The notes beneath the pieces are model-generated. The model did no database searches. It saw nothing but the letters and a program-made list of their open reading frames with translations, and was not told the origin of the DNA. This document shows, in pieces, positions 12,401-25,200 of a stretch of DNA of 64,000 bases; the first letter of the stretch is position 1; each line of letters starts with the position of its first letter. The DNA is from Ectocarpus siliculosus (Eukaryota > Sar > Phaeophyceae > Ectocarpales > Ectocarpaceae), in the NCBI GenBank assembly GCA_000310025.1, contig FN649743.1, forward strand, positions 4,306,702 to 4,370,701. Direction: 5' to 3'. Made by a program: the position numbers and the translations under genes.

Positions 12401-13636
12401 ATCACCTACTATTTTACCACAGGTACGACATCGCCAACCACTTCTGCGAGTGCGCCGGCTTCGATGCCGATTTCCGGAGGCGTTATCCTTCCGACAAGCA
12501 GCGGCAAGCATTCCTTAGGGCCTACGTGGAGGCGGCAAGACCTGAGGCTCTTCAAAACGCGTTGGTGGGTCAGGGGCTGAAAATGGTCGGTCTGGGGGTG
12601 GCAGTGGTTTGTGGGGTTTGGACTTGGGTTTGGTTGATGGTGCTGCTTTAGGTTTTCTCCTGACGCTGCCGCTGCTGTTGATGGTGATAGTTTCGATGCT
12701 ACTAACTCTGTAATCGATCGCTATCACGTTTTGAGGTGTCGCTGCTGCCTCTCCGGGGGTGTCTTTCCCCTTCAAGTCTGTCGCGGCGTTCTATGTGTTC
12801 GTCCTAGTCAGCATTGGTGTCAACCCCCCCCCCCCCCCCCTTGCCTCGGTGTGTGATCTCCCCTGGCCCTCAGTCTGCCGACAACGTCATTAGTGAGCTC
12901 GCGAGGCTCGTCGACCGGTACACGTTAGCTAGCCACCTAACGTGGGCCCTGTGGGCAGTGATCCAAGCAAACACTTCGGAGATAGAGGTGGGGCCTTGTC
13001 AAAAACAAATTGCACTGGACTTTTTGTCGGGCTCAGTCTCCTGAAGGGCCAGCCGTTTGTTGTTGTTCTTGTTGCCGTGGCTTCCTTCACGCGGAAGCGT
13101 TGATGGCCCTGTGGCTATAGTAGCGCCACGCAACTGCGTGTCGTCGTGTTTGTCATTGTTGCTATTGTTGTGGTCGTCGTAGTCGCACATGTTTTCGTTC
13201 TACCTTGTGATTTGTTTGAAACCCAGTTTGCAAGTGGGTTGCCCCTCTCCGACTGTTTGTCTGCTGCTATCTCGGAGGTTCGACCGCGGGCTCCTTCACT
13301 TTTAGCTTTATGCCAACCACCGAATACAGCAGCAACTCTTGGTCGCTTGGTCACCAATTCCGGCCTGATCCGCTTTTTCCACCAAGGCGGAGACTCCTCG
13401 TCCTTGCTGATCTGAGGAGGGCCTATCATCCCCAAGAACAATGTGACCACGCGTGCGGATGAGTGTCCGGCTCTCCCCGTAACCAGATGTGTTTGGTTTC
13501 GTAACGAAAGACCCCGGCGCTCCCCCTCCCTCCCTCACTTTTCGTGGCAATCGCTTTGTAGGGCTTCGATTTCGCGGGCTACGCCACGAAGCGGCTGGAC
13601 GGGTACGCCTTCCACAAGGAGGCGTTCTACGCGTGA
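6431..13636 (+). CDS. EKI1: Ethanolamine kinase (choline/ethanolamine kinase family), 5' end not found
   Basis: Predicted cytosolic enzyme that phosphorylates ethanolamine with ATP, the first step of the CDP-ethanolamine route to phosphatidylethanolamine. Ten exons join in phase to 333 residues: 6431-6502, 7005-7114, 7786-7863, 8567-8651, 9671-9811, 11075-11171, 11505-11592, 12423-12564, 12874-12987, 13562-13636 (TGA). Family motifs are ITGGITNVIFKA followed by LVRVYGKDTDLLLDR (ATP site), FKGGRIEELLDARA, the catalytic loop VVFAHNDLLSGNVL, the choline-kinase motif LRLIDFEYSDYNPCGYDIAN, ANHFCECAGFD, and the C-terminal LASHLTWALWAVIQA and YATKRLDGY. FKGGRIEELL and HFCECAGFD resemble ethanolamine rather than choline kinases. 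The piece between SFPLAK and PLTPRS is shorter than in human ETNK1, so a small exon may be missed in 9812-11074. The start exon, somewhere before 6431, was not identified; possible + exons at about 5958-6131 and 6253-6341 do not fit in phase as they stand. Confidence 0.9.
8937..9641. mobile_element. 705-bp non-autonomous inverted-repeat element with TA duplication
   Basis: The left end CCGTAAGTTACGGAGTTT and the right end AAAACTCCGTAACTTACGG are inverted copies that continue into C/G runs, about 25 bp in all. TA flanks both sides (8935-8936 and 9642-9643), as in Tc1/mariner-type insertions. The terminal 13 bp are themselves palindromic. Inside are several copies of a CCCCGGGGGGAAA-TGAC-TA motif and oligo-T tracts. 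A Lys/Glu-rich frame at 9089-9349 has no ATG, so no transposase is encoded. The element lies within an intron of the ethanolamine kinase gene. Confidence 0.8.
10304..10393. repeat. 30-bp tandem repeat x3
   Basis: Three copies of TCTCAGATCATCCGCTGTAC plus AAGCGATTTT, essentially identical, in the large ethanolamine kinase intron between 9811 and 11075. A two-copy 33-bp repeat (TCTCACGTG-GGAGTTCTC) lies just upstream at about 9956-10024. Confidence 0.85.
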
Positions 13637-15200
13637 TGTCCCTTTCTCTTCTGCGTCTCCGAGAGGGCGGTGCCCTCAGAATCGTGGAAAAAAACAGCGC
13701 ACGTTTTTGTGTCGCTTGTTTTGATATGTACCGCCCTTTGCGGTAGCCACTGGGCCGAAAACGCTCAATCTGTTGGTGTTTCATCGGTGTTGGCTTCATG
13801 AATTTGTGTAGAGCCCTAGAGAGACCGCCAACGGCCACGAAACATCGGAGGTTGCAACTACGGCAAAGCTGGGACCCTGTCGGCGGGGGGAGTAGCAGTT
13901 CGGCCACGCCCGGGTGGTTGCGGTTGATGTTGACAGCGGCCTTGGTTACAAGGGTCTCCCGAGGTTTGAACGCGCAAGTCTCTGAGCAACTCCGGGGTTG
14001 CGATGTTTGATCTGTGTGAGCTTCTGATGTGCTAGAACGACCGCCAGCAATCGGAGTGCGTTTGCACGAGTTGCGGATAGTGGGTGGGTGGCGTGGATAT
14101 AGATGGGATTAGATGTAGACGATTAGAGTTTTAGGTTCGATCTTAATAGACATACACTTGAGAAAGACGCGAAGTACAGGTGAGGACAGCTAGGGGAAAC
14201 GGAAAAAGAAAGACGGGAGTGAGTGTTAAGGCAGATGTGCAGCGCCACGTTTCGACTGCTGCTGCCAAGCAGCTTGAGACGTCTGTCTCCCGCGCCCGCA
14301 ACAGGCTCGCGGAGGGAAATGTGTGTATGTCGGGGGTTTACCTTTGTTACGTTGGAATAAAGTTAGGTTTAGCTCACGGCAACACCTCAGCAAATAGAGC
14401 GCCGGGGGCTCCTGCACCCCAAACGGTTCTCCTTTGCGGTTTTAGTCAGGAGCGCATGCTGATAGACTATTTTATTTTCTCGTGTGGTGTTTGGGCTAAC
14501 AATATGGTGGCAAGAGTGGTCATATTGGGAAAGTGTGGTACCATATTGGGCGCAGTGGCGGCCGGGGGACCATCGGGCGGTACATTACCTAAACGCCACG
14601 CTGTGTGCATCCCTTGGTGTACGCGGTACGACGCGCGTAGCTTTTTCGCAATGTATGTGTGCGGATGTTGGAGAGGCATTCATGATTTTTTTCTTGCTAG
14701 CTTTCGTGGAACAGTTTGTTACTCTCTTGCTGGGAATGCTCCCGCTAGACTGTTATACTACAAACCAAAGGAACGGTCGCTGCGAAAGTAAAAGTTTGCC
14801 GTAGGGATGGTTTGTGAGCTCTTGCCTGGTTTTGTTATTTTCGTCGCAATGCGTCCATCGTTTTCGGCGATAGCGAACACACGAGCAAATCCTTTTTGGC
14901 CAGCGCATATGCAGCATGCAGCACTGTGCGAAGGGGCCAAATTGTTTCCCTTTTCGTTGCAAACCGTACCAGCTGTTGCTCGGTTGTGTGCTCGGTTGTG
15001 GACATGAGGGGCGTGCACTGATTTCCTCCCTATGATGAGCGTCCCGCCCGTTGTACGTGTTCATGTGGTCCAGACACCCTTGCGTCGCTGTTTGAATGGT
15101 GAACCACGGCAGCCAAGAAGCGTTCAGACCGTTTTTAACCCTTGCTCTACGCAGTTGGGCATTGATACCATGCATTTTACCGCTCAAAACACAACAGCAC
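13637..15200. other. 3' flank of the ethanolamine kinase gene
   Basis: T/G-rich on +, without a coding-like frame. The composition flips to C/A-rich near 15.2 kb, which fits a switch to minus-strand transcription and thus a convergent boundary. Frames such as 14180-14791 exist but have no coding character. Confidence 0.4.
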
Positions 15201-15736
15201 GCGGCAGAGGTTAGTTTGGCACTTCTGTGTTGGCGTCGTTGCCAACCTTTTCTGTTCTCTTCGACAAAATCTTCGAACCCAGCACAACACTGCACATTGA
15301 TGCGTTCAAATTTTCAACGCCAACGCATTTCGAGCCAGCTTTCGATAGGGCAGAGTTAGCTGAAATCACTGTCCATGCGCCGTTGCGAGACAATATCTAT
15401 CGCATTCCTCGAAACCACCTTGTCACCCAATCTGATCATGGTAGGAAACAGATGCGGGCGCATTGTTGTTCGAAACAAAAGCGTCCAGATGATGAGGTAA
15501 CGCATACCACCATACCACCGAGCAAAGCTTGTTCTGGGTACACCAGCATTCTACCACCGACCATTTGCAAAGAATCACGGCGCACACGCCACCGTGCGCG
15601 ATTATCTCACGCTACGAGGAGTATCCGTCTCTATCCATATGACATCTACATTTTAGCCACGAGCCCCTTTAAATAATACAAAAACACTCACAAAATAATT
15701 TCGTACGCTAGACTTCATCAAAATAGGCCGTTTCGA

Positions 15737-16528
15737 TTGTGCAATGTTTTTATTTCAGAGCTTTTCAGTATCCACCGCATTCAAGCGCGCATATTGCCAC
15801 TTGTTCACAGAAACCAAGCGGTACCCACGGTCCCTTTACACTCAACTGACACACTCATCCGACATACAGAAAACTGTCATGCCGTGTCACGGATCTACAA
15901 CGCCTCTTGCCCCCTTCGTTTCCGGTACTGTTCAGCAGCATATGTAGCAGAGTCGATTGTCGCTGCCCAATCATCAGCTTGCAACGCTAGGTTGTTGCCC
16001 TTTGCCGTCCCGAACCCTTTTCTTCCGGGAGCAGACGACAACCGAGCGCACAGAGTACTTCCTGCACTCGTAGATCGCGTTTTATCTGGTCACCAACCCT
16101 CCCTTACCCCGCCCTCCTACCGAAACCGAAATAGACTACTCAAGTTTCTTGACTCTTCGCTCCGAAACCGCAAAGAATACACATGTGCGTGCCAGCGATT
16201 AATACGTGATCCGTATACACCGGTGTCGTTTGACAAGATTCGCCCGAACCCCCCCCCCCCGTGTAGACCACCCCCGAATGATCTGGCCGCGAACAACGGG
16301 CCACTCACCATCCACGAGAAAAACGCAGCAACGCTTGGAAAGAAGTTGCTACGCAGGCGGACAACACAATTCCTTGGCCGCAGACTTTTCCTTCTCCTCC
16401 CCCCTCGTAAAACCGTTTCGAACATAAATGTCGTTACCCGCATCACACTCCCTTTTGATGCATCCTACGCCCGCCCCGATCATCACGCCTGCCGACGCAT
16501 CACCGCGACTACCTGGGCCTGCGAATAA
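15737..16528 (+). CDS. Long open frame of doubtful coding status
   Basis: 264 codons are open here, but the product (Arg/Pro/Ala/His-rich, no domain) has codon use unlike the confirmed exons. The + strand is C/A-rich throughout 15.2-18 kb, which removes stop codons by composition. It could be 3' UTR sequence of the minus-strand gene. Listed because it is one of the longest unexplained frames in the window. Confidence 0.12.
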   Translation: MCNVFISELFSIHRIQARILPLVHRNQAVPTVPLHSTDTLIRHTENCHAVSRIYNASCPLRFRYCSAAYVAESIVAAQSSACNARLLPFAVPNPFLPGADDNRAHRVLPALVDRVLSGHQPSLTPPSYRNRNRLLKFLDSSLRNRKEYTCACQRLIRDPYTPVSFDKIRPNPPPPCRPPPNDLAANNGPLTIHEKNAATLGKKLLRRRTTQFLGRRLFLLLPPRKTVSNINVVTRITLPFDASYARPDHHACRRITATTWACE

Positions 16529-17108
16529 TTGTGGATATTTGCCGGGACACGTCCCACCACACGATATCCCATCATTCGCTCCACGAAATATCAAAGGGAA
16601 TGGATCATCATCACTGCTCCGCCCACAACACGGTGAACCACGATGCATCCTCCGACAATGGCGACCGTGGAAAGGGATTCCGTCGAACAACCTGGTCTAA
16701 TGCGAACAGCTCCTGCACAAACGTACAAAACTACAGACAAAAGAGACCCGACTCACTGATTCACGGCCGAACATGAGAGGCACCACGAAGCATCGTCGCT
16801 TATGTAAGCGTTGATTCCTGCCGCAGCAACGGCAACAAGTGTGTTCTACCGACTAGTTGATCAATATCGACCCATCAGTAAAATAGAGCCTAATCGTAGA
16901 CCGTAATCGTAAATCGCCTTTTTTTTAGGCTGAGCGGGAACCCTGGTTTCTCATTCCCCCGCACCAAACATTCGACGCACAATACGACAGGAGGAAGAAA
17001 CCCACGCATTTTTCATTTTGGGCCTGAGCAACGCGACAAACCCCGGCGACTTCATGCTTTGCCTGCTGCCGCCCCATTCCCCTCTCCTCCTCCTCGTGCT
17101 CGTTGCAG

Positions 17109-18024
17109 GTGTTCGAGGGATGCGAGGGTCATGGTCTGACCACCATGGCCATCCATCGTCCTCACTGCCATAGCAAAAACCGGGTGCGTTCCAAGATTGG
17201 TCCTCACTCAAACCCCACCCGCCATTACACCGCCGCCTGGCACGACACCGATCACTATCTGCCCTCAATCAAGCCAGGCGGTGGGTGTTCCTATCAATAC
17301 ATGCCGCATCCACCACATAAAAAACACCATCACGTCACTCTTACGTCGAGTCAGGTCAGGTCAGACGCAAACAGCAAAATATATTCATCACGGGTCTGAC
17401 CCAATAACCCTAACGAACACATCGAACACATATATACCGCCCCTCCAATGGGAAACCCCACTCGAAAGGACGGAATGGTAGGAGATTTCCCGGCAATAGC
17501 GATGGAACCACCTCTTTTCACTTCTATCGCCATGCCTCTCACCGACACAAGCTGGTTTACGTTCAGGGGCACAGCAACCGTGCCAACGAGGCTAATTATC
17601 GCCTCACCAATTGATACAACCCACCAATCATGCACGGCTTTGTGTGCGTGCTAGATCTTCTGCAACCCGAGATGGGTCGCCGAGAAGCACCGCTTTCCCG
17701 TCAACTCTCACATACTCCGTCCAATCAGCGCATGGTTTATCTCGCCGCCTTGACCTCAAAACAGAAGAGTAGCGCCATCTTTAACGCTATCTCCCTCGGC
17801 CTTCTCCTCGTAAGCCAACAATTGAAGTGAGAGAGCGAGTCGAGTCAGACTCACTACCGAACCCCCCCCCCCCCCAATTGTTCAACAGTGCGCGGGGGGT
17901 TCGTAGGTTGTAAGACTTTGCCAATCTTCCCGTAACCCCCTCGTCCCCATTTTCGTCCATCTTCTCGTCTCCAGGCCAGCGATGGCGACGGCGACTCAGA
18001 ACAGACCCAGATTCAGACCTCGAA
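17109..18024 (+). CDS. Two candidate plus-strand exons in the convergent zone
   Basis: 17109-17183 (25 codons, VFEGCEGHGLTTMAIHRPHC) follows a long pyrimidine tract ending gttgcag and ends CGG|gtgcgt. 17975-18024 (ASDGDGDSEQTQIQTS) follows cttctcgtctccag and ends AA|gtgagt. Both have near-ideal splice sites and their phases are compatible. No upstream or downstream partner was found, and the four-transmembrane gene on the other strand ends close by, so these may be chance or a small overlapping transcript. Confidence 0.25.
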
Positions 18025-18651
18025 GTGAGTGGCGGACCCCCTCGTCTTAGGGGTCATCTGCGGTGAGACAGATGGGCAGAGGGACACACGGGTATGCAAG
18101 TTCGTACAAGCGGTAAGAAGATCGAGATAGTTCAAAATGGGCTGTTCAATGGGCGCTGTCCTGTCCGTAGACGAGTGTGCATGCAGGTGTGCAGGGGAGA
18201 GGGAGCTTGCGGTCGAGCGCGAAGAGGGGACCGGCCCATGGATGACGTCTCCAAATCACGGTTAATTTCACCGCACATCTCTTATGTCGCTTCAATCCCA
18301 CGCTCTCTTGCACAAGCACGCCTGCATTGCTATGCAACAAGAAGCTTGGGTCGGAGTCACCCACCACGGAGGGCTCGATTTTTGTCGTCAATTTCCGTGG
18401 ACCCTCCCTAATGGACCCGAAACCACATCGAGAAACCGTACAATACCTCCGTCTCGTGCACATGTAAGAAGACGCCTGCCTTCGTTGTGCATGGTCTCAT
18501 CTCCCGAGTTTCCATGAACGTACCCCATTTTCCACACCCTCGTGCTAAACAGCGCACTCTTGTTACGTGGTCGCAGATCTTTGTCAGAAACTGCCGTGTG
18601 TCCCAGTTGTTGAGGAGAACTTCGCACTGTCCTGGTTTCATGTGGTCTCAC

Positions 18652-18828
18652 CGTGAACTCGGAGACCATGTCCTCGCGTGGGTCTTCGGTGATGGCTCCA
18701 AGGGTAAGGCCGTCCTTCACGGAGGGGCCGTGAAACATCATGTCCAGGTCGCCCAGCATGACCTGGTTTATAACCCAGGGGGAGGCGGGCTTGTTACCGA
18801 AAAATAGAGCAGAACGGGTTGTATTTTC

Positions 18829-18861
<33 letters not shown>

Positions 18862-19197
18862 CTTAAAAAAAAACGTTCCGTTCTCTCTGTGCAGTACCTT
18901 CATATGTCGGTACTAGTCTAACACCTGACGGGGTCTATTCCCGTGGTCAGAGGCTAACTTACCCCAAAAAGTTATTTCACGAAAATAAAAAGGACCCGTG
19001 AATACTTATACTTCCTAATAATGGCAGGTTGCACGAGTCGGCAGCCTCTCACCGATGACAGGTGCGGGGAATCATCGTCTTCGTCACCGTCGTCGTATTG
19101 CTTGGCCGTGCCGTCGTTGTCGCCGGCATCCATGATGCGGCCCCAGTCGATTTCGGACCTGGTCTTCCCGTGGCCCTTGCCTAGCAGCAGCAGCAGC

Positions 19198-19239
<42 letters not shown>

Positions 19240-22200
19240 AGTCGGGGAAAGTAGCAATGAACACAAGGGGAAAGTTCGTTGCAATGCCTTGCTGAAACGG
19301 TTTTTCTTGCGACCGTCGTTGAGCTAGCTTCCCTTTGCGCAAGCCGAAACGCGACCAAGCGTTCTCAGGAAAACCTCTATCTGATTCCTGGGTCCGGTGT
19401 TGTAGTCGTTCTTTCGTGGAATATTCTTGTCGGCGAGATCAACTCACCGATCTCGTGAAAGCCGAATCGACCCCAACGAATGGGAGCAGGGGGGGCTACC
19501 GGGGAGGCGAAGGCCAGGACACGAATGGCATGCGTTGGAGACAATAACCACCGGGAACGTGAACAACACGCTCAATGCAAGCAACGATACCGCCAACGAC
19601 AACAACTGCAGGAACAACAATTAAGCCGTCTCATTAGAACAAAAAAAGCAACACGAAAGGGAGCAGCGGCATATATGTACACGACACCACCTGATCCAAG
19701 ATCCAACGCAACACTGGCTGCAGCAGGAGCAACGACAGCCGCACCAATAGCAACAGCAGCAGTACCAATTCCAACACCGACACCGCCACATCGCCATCGC
19801 CACCACCACAACTAATAGCAACAACAACGACAATGACACGAAAGGACAAGATCGACCGGAGAGGTACAATACCTGACACAACCGAGGCAGGGCTGCGCGC
19901 CACGCTCCCCAAGCTCGAGTCGGTTTCAACATCGCCATAGCTGCCGCTCTCTTCACCGTCTCGGTCCCAAGGGCTCTTGTTATGGTATTTGGAGGTAGAC
20001 ACGTGATCGTGGTTGACCATGGTTACTTGGCGCCGTCGAATGATCAGACGATACGTCATGCTAGATTAGGGCTTTATGCCGAGGCTTGTGCCCTTCTGCT
20101 CAGTGTGCGTGCCACAGACGATCCCTGATCGTGTGTGCGTGGGACATTGTGGGTTGGCTTGGAAAGCGTTAATCAAGAGAATGAGAACGACGGAAAGCAA
20201 CAACAACCTGCTCCTGCGGTCGGACAAGAGGGTTCCACACAGCTCAAAGGTGATTGATTCTGAAGGAAGGGGTCTAATACCATTACACTCTCTCGCGTGA
20301 CCGGCTTTTCGATTCGATTTTTCGGTTCCAAGTAAACTCATTGAAGTTCGATCGTTCGTGTCCGAGAACGTCAATTTTCAACATTAATGGCGGAGGTAGG
20401 AAAAGGAAAAGAACGGGAATACTACGGCTTCTTGGTGTTGGGCAGTGGACGTTCATGGCCGCATGTGACGAAATGCGCTCTCTCGAAAACGGTGGTGTTC
20501 CAACCTCCAACGACGACTTGTTTGACCTTGGCCGTGGAAGAGGAATCAGACGAAGAGGCCGACGGGTACGTGGTTGGCCACCACACAGTATTATTGACAC
20601 CTATCGAGCGCGTTGGCTGCTCCATGTACCCTGCTGAAGGTGTTTCGATGTTGACCGCACCCACACCATCGTATGGAAGAGAGACCCAACACTTCCACTG
20701 CTGCCACACGCAAACAGGGATGCCTCTGGGATCTCGGGTGCTCTCCTACTAATTCGACGTGTGCTTTACACCAATCCCGAAGCACTCCCGCCCCCACCTT
20801 GAGTTTCCTTGCTAGATTTAGGGGTGGGAGTGGGAGGGTTGTCGCTGCGTGAAGTGTGAAAACAACCAGCATACTCGCACACAATGGTAGGTATTGCGAG
20901 CTCCCCTTTCACGAATACCCGGGGAACTGCACTTCCCTTCTCATGTTCGCTTCGATGTAACCGCTTGCAGGCGTGGAAGCAACGGAAGGTCGAACCGAAA
21001 ACGACCTAAAACCCGTGAAGCATTTAAGGCATTTCATTGACTTCGTCGTTCGCGGGCGAGGACTTTCGGGGAAACGGGTCGACCGCGTGTGCACTGCAGT
21101 TGCGCCGAAAGCCTCTCAGCGACGGAGTCTTGGGGCATCTGTAGGACACAATACAACGAAGTACCTCTCGATTGTCTCTTCCTTGATCTTTGGCGGCCTA
21201 GAACCCCAACAAAACCTGCCTCTCCCTCAAGCCTCAGGGGGTCCCTATCCCTAAATATTCAACCAATGCTCTGTCTCTCCATTTGTAGACTCTTTTGTTT
21301 TCCCTCTTGAACACGTGCTCTCGAAGGTTCTACTTTCTTTCTTGGTCTATTTTTTTTGTTTTTTTTCTCACCGACGAGCGGATGGCCGGGGACACCTCCT
21401 CCTCCGAAGCCGAAGCGCTTCTTCCTCCTCCGCCGCCCGGCTTCCCGGGCAGGGCGCCCTTCTTAGCCGCCTTCTTGGCTGCCTTCTTGGCCGCTTTGGT
21501 AGCGGCCTGAGGGGCAACCAGACGGATGGACAGACAGACAGCCGAGGAGGACCGAAGGGAGGTGGATGATGATCGACGAGAACGCGTTAATGCAAGCTGT
21601 ACGTCGGACACAAAGTGGAAGAGGGAAGGTCGCCTCTCAGCCACACAAGAGGACTGACTGCTCGCGCGGAACGAGAAACTGCGAAGAAAACGACAGATTC
21701 CCCACCGCCTCAAGCGGCAACGGCCACAGTTAAAGCAGCAACAGCAAACTATCCAGCGATCAAAACCGCCAAACGAAAACACCAGCAAAACAACAATGGC
21801 GAGGTCACAGCTACAATCGAAACACAGCACGAACGATGCGTATTCGATCGCACGCACCTTAGACCCAGGGGCCCCCGTGGCGCGGGGGATGGACTGCACG
21901 GGGCCGGGTGAGGACAAGTTGTGTCCGCCCGTCGCTTGTCCCTCGATGTCCCCTGACGACGACGGCGACGCGGCGGCGGCGGTGTCGTGTTTGGTTACGT
22001 ATGTTGCCTTTCGTGTAGAGTCTGGCGATGGTTTGGGTGTTTGTTGACTGACGGTTTGCGCTGAGATCCGCGTGGACTCGTACGACTCAGGTTGAACCGG
22101 ACTCGCATAACAAGGTTAAAGAAATAATTTGATCGCTCGGCTACGCAGCCTTTCGATTTGAGAACGAAGCCAGACCGCCGTCTGCATGTTCTGCGACAAG

Positions 22201-25200
22201 GTTCGCCTTCAGAACCTAGCCGTGGAAGGGGCGTAGAGTCCACAACATCTATCACCATGTCCCTCGTCGCCACACAACTGTTTACACCATGGCCCACAAT
22301 CCCGAAAAACGAAAGGAACCCAAACAACATCATTGGATGTAGGACACGAACCGCAGAAGCAGCAACAGCAGTAACAGCAAAAACAGCACCAAGACGGAAA
22401 GCAAACTCACCGCCGAGGGCAATCTTGGGCCTGACTCCAGCTCTCTCTCCAGTTCGCAAAGTGTTGTCCTTGGTGTGCTTAGGAGATCCCCCCTGCTGCA
22501 ACAGTAAATATTCCATGCGCCAGAGAGCGCGTTAGGAAGGGCCCGAGAGGAAAGCGGAAATCAGCACTTTCAGGAGCTTTGCCCCGGGATGGCTTTCGGC
22601 ATCTCGGAGAGACGGGGTAAGAGGGTCCGCCCCGGGATAGAACGCGTGAGCCAACTATGGTCTTAACGACATGCGTCAGAAGGTGGACGAGGGGAAGAGC
22701 GAGAAGGACTCAGCAGCACTTGACCCTGTTCTAGATAGACATCACGTGAAATGACACAATTCCTGAAAGAAACCCTTCACGACTGTGTCTTCTTTCCATC
22801 GCTAACTCGTACGAGAGGAGCGGGGAATCTCATGAGACAAAAGGGGTCTTGCTACAATACGTTGTCGGAATTAACCACAATCTAGAAGAACTTAGTAGGC
22901 TAGAAAACGCACGTACGAAGTCGGTTTCGAGCGGGTTCAAGTTACAGTCAAAAGGGCCATGACGCGCCAATAATGTCCTGTGCAGAAAGGGGGTCCGAAC
23001 GAGCTGCAGGTCCGAACGAGCTGCAAAACGTTCGCAGCGTGTGCTACAACGGCTCAATTCTCACCATTTTCCTCAGAGGGGAAACGAGGGCCTCCGCAGC
23101 CTTAGCGACCTTCTGCTAGCAGGATGTTAGCCGGAGACGCATGTCACAAGGGGGCAGGAAATACGTTTGCGTTTGAGTGCACGAGAAGAGCTGCGTTGAA
23201 GTGGTTGGGCCGACGATTATGGCGATGTTTTGGATCGGGGGTTCGACCGGCGGGTTACCGTCGTCGGCAAGGATATGGGCCAATGTGGCGGCGTCGGTGG
23301 TGGTGGCATAGTCATGGTAATGGAGCTCGTGATGTGGCAACCGCGACTAGCATACGGAGGGAGGTTGTGATGGTGTTTACCATCATATCTACATATATAA
23401 GCGCGAGGGATTGTCCGGCGAGGAGTATACCGTGCAACCGACGCTGGGCGCGAGGAAGAACGCGTTTCCCTCTGCGCAAAATGAGGATCAACGACGCGTC
23501 TCCAGCATACTTAGCATGCCATAATGGGCGCATTGCGGCCGCGACTTGCTGAGAGTGCACCACTATTATAGTGTTCCGTGCTGCAGGGCACGCGGTACCG
23601 ATGTGCATGGTGGCGTTGTCGATGAAATCCGGAGACGATACAGGCGGCGCGGGCACACACGGAAGGCCTTGGGGGCCTGCATCAGCAAAGCTCCCTTGCA
23701 GCATCCTTAGAACACAAACCCTCGGTTCGCCCGCGCGACGCCGGGGCACAAGCATCCATCAACCACCCAGGATAGCAACCCGCTGCTAGCGCTTGATTAC
23801 CGTATCTTTCGCGTTCCGCAACAAATACCTGTCCCGCGTAAACTCTTGGTGGAAAACATCTACAATCCACGTCCCACGTCAGGTAGCACGCACACATGTA
23901 GCCTAATACCTTGACACTTCCCGGGAGAGGGTAGGGCCTGATCATGATGTTCGCCTCCCCCGTGTAGAGCTTGTTGTCAGAGACGTCGTAGTCCGGATCC
24001 TCGGTTGTGGCTAGTGCCCTACCCACGGCCTGCTCGTACTCTACCACGCGGGGCTGAAACCAAGAAACAAGGTATTGAGGGGGGCGTGTTTTGGCATCGT
24101 ACGGACCAGAGCTAAGGGTTAGCAAGGCAGCTCCGTGTTGGGGGGGGAGTTGTCCTGGAAAGCAAAAAGTTGTAGTGCTCGGTCTCGGGGGCTTTCGAAC
24201 ATCTGTCATGCCAGTGAGGGGTAGCGGGGTAACATTTGCAGCACGTGCGCTGGCTGACATTATCGCAGACAGCACAGACTATTTGTTGTACGAGGCGCTT
24301 CGGGGTCGGATCAAGGGAAAACCAACACCATCAATCCCACACAGCAGAGTGGGTGGGCGCAGAGGTACGCTGCGTGGTATGCTGGTGGAACCGACCAAGC
24401 CCCAGCCTCTGCTCTACTCGATTCTTTGGGTGCCTAACGCCATCCAGATGGGTTGGTGCATGTATTGCGTGCTTGCTGGGCGCGCTTTGGTCACTTTCAG
24501 TTTCATCCAAAATCAAGGAACGTGTGTTTCTTGTAGGACCGAAACAACCTAAGAGCGCAGCACTCGATCGCTTTCCCGAGGTCTATCGTAGCGTACATCA
24601 GCGGCGAATGACACAATTTCGGTCTCTTGAGAGTCCACTTTTCTCGGGCTGGTCGCCCCTGTTCACACTCACCGTTACTGCCTTGCCGCCAACGAGCTTC
24701 GAGCCGTCCAGTATCCCTTCCACCAGGCCGGATTTGGTTAGGATCCACACCGAGGTAAGGAACATCACCGCCACCTGATTGCCACGTCAAGTCACCAAAG
24801 CAGCGGCGAGGGTGTGACCATGCAGGTAATGGCAGCTGGCAACACAAACATCTACGTGTGATCACACACAGCAGCAACAGTTCCAAAAGGTATACAGGTT
24901 CACACTCAGATGGGCGAGGGAAAAACGTGCAAGTGACTTGGATGGGCAAAATCCAATAAAGAAGATCCATGACATGCTACTCACGTGCGCGATGGCGGTC
25001 CAGCCAGCGTAGAGAGGGACTTCGAAATTCCACGGCTTCGCTTGGCAGAAAATCTCTTCGCTTTCGCCTTCGCCTACCGGGAACCCCACAGTGTCCCAGT
25101 CGTCTTCGCACACGTCCAGGGTTGCCTAACACAAAACAATCCGATTGCACAGAACAACGCGCTTCGTGACTACACAATAACTAGAGAGAGGGGATAGTTG

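Noticed and set aside
18388-18651. Read-through of the last four-transmembrane exon with a WD40-like string (LLTCARDGGIVRFLDVVSG)
   Set aside because: Third-base composition drops after the gtgaga donor and a single weak WD-like string is not a domain. Kept only as a possible alternative end.
21372-21506. Histone H1-like tail (AKKAAKKAAKK)
   Set aside because: There is no globular H1 domain nearby and the exon joins in phase to the membrane protein exons, so the Lys-Ala block is treated as part of its tail.
23580-23690. Possible extra exon in the four-transmembrane gene (FIDNATMHIG frame)
   Set aside because: The protein-like frame needs a phase-1 entry, while the preceding exon ends in phase 0 and joins 22492 directly.
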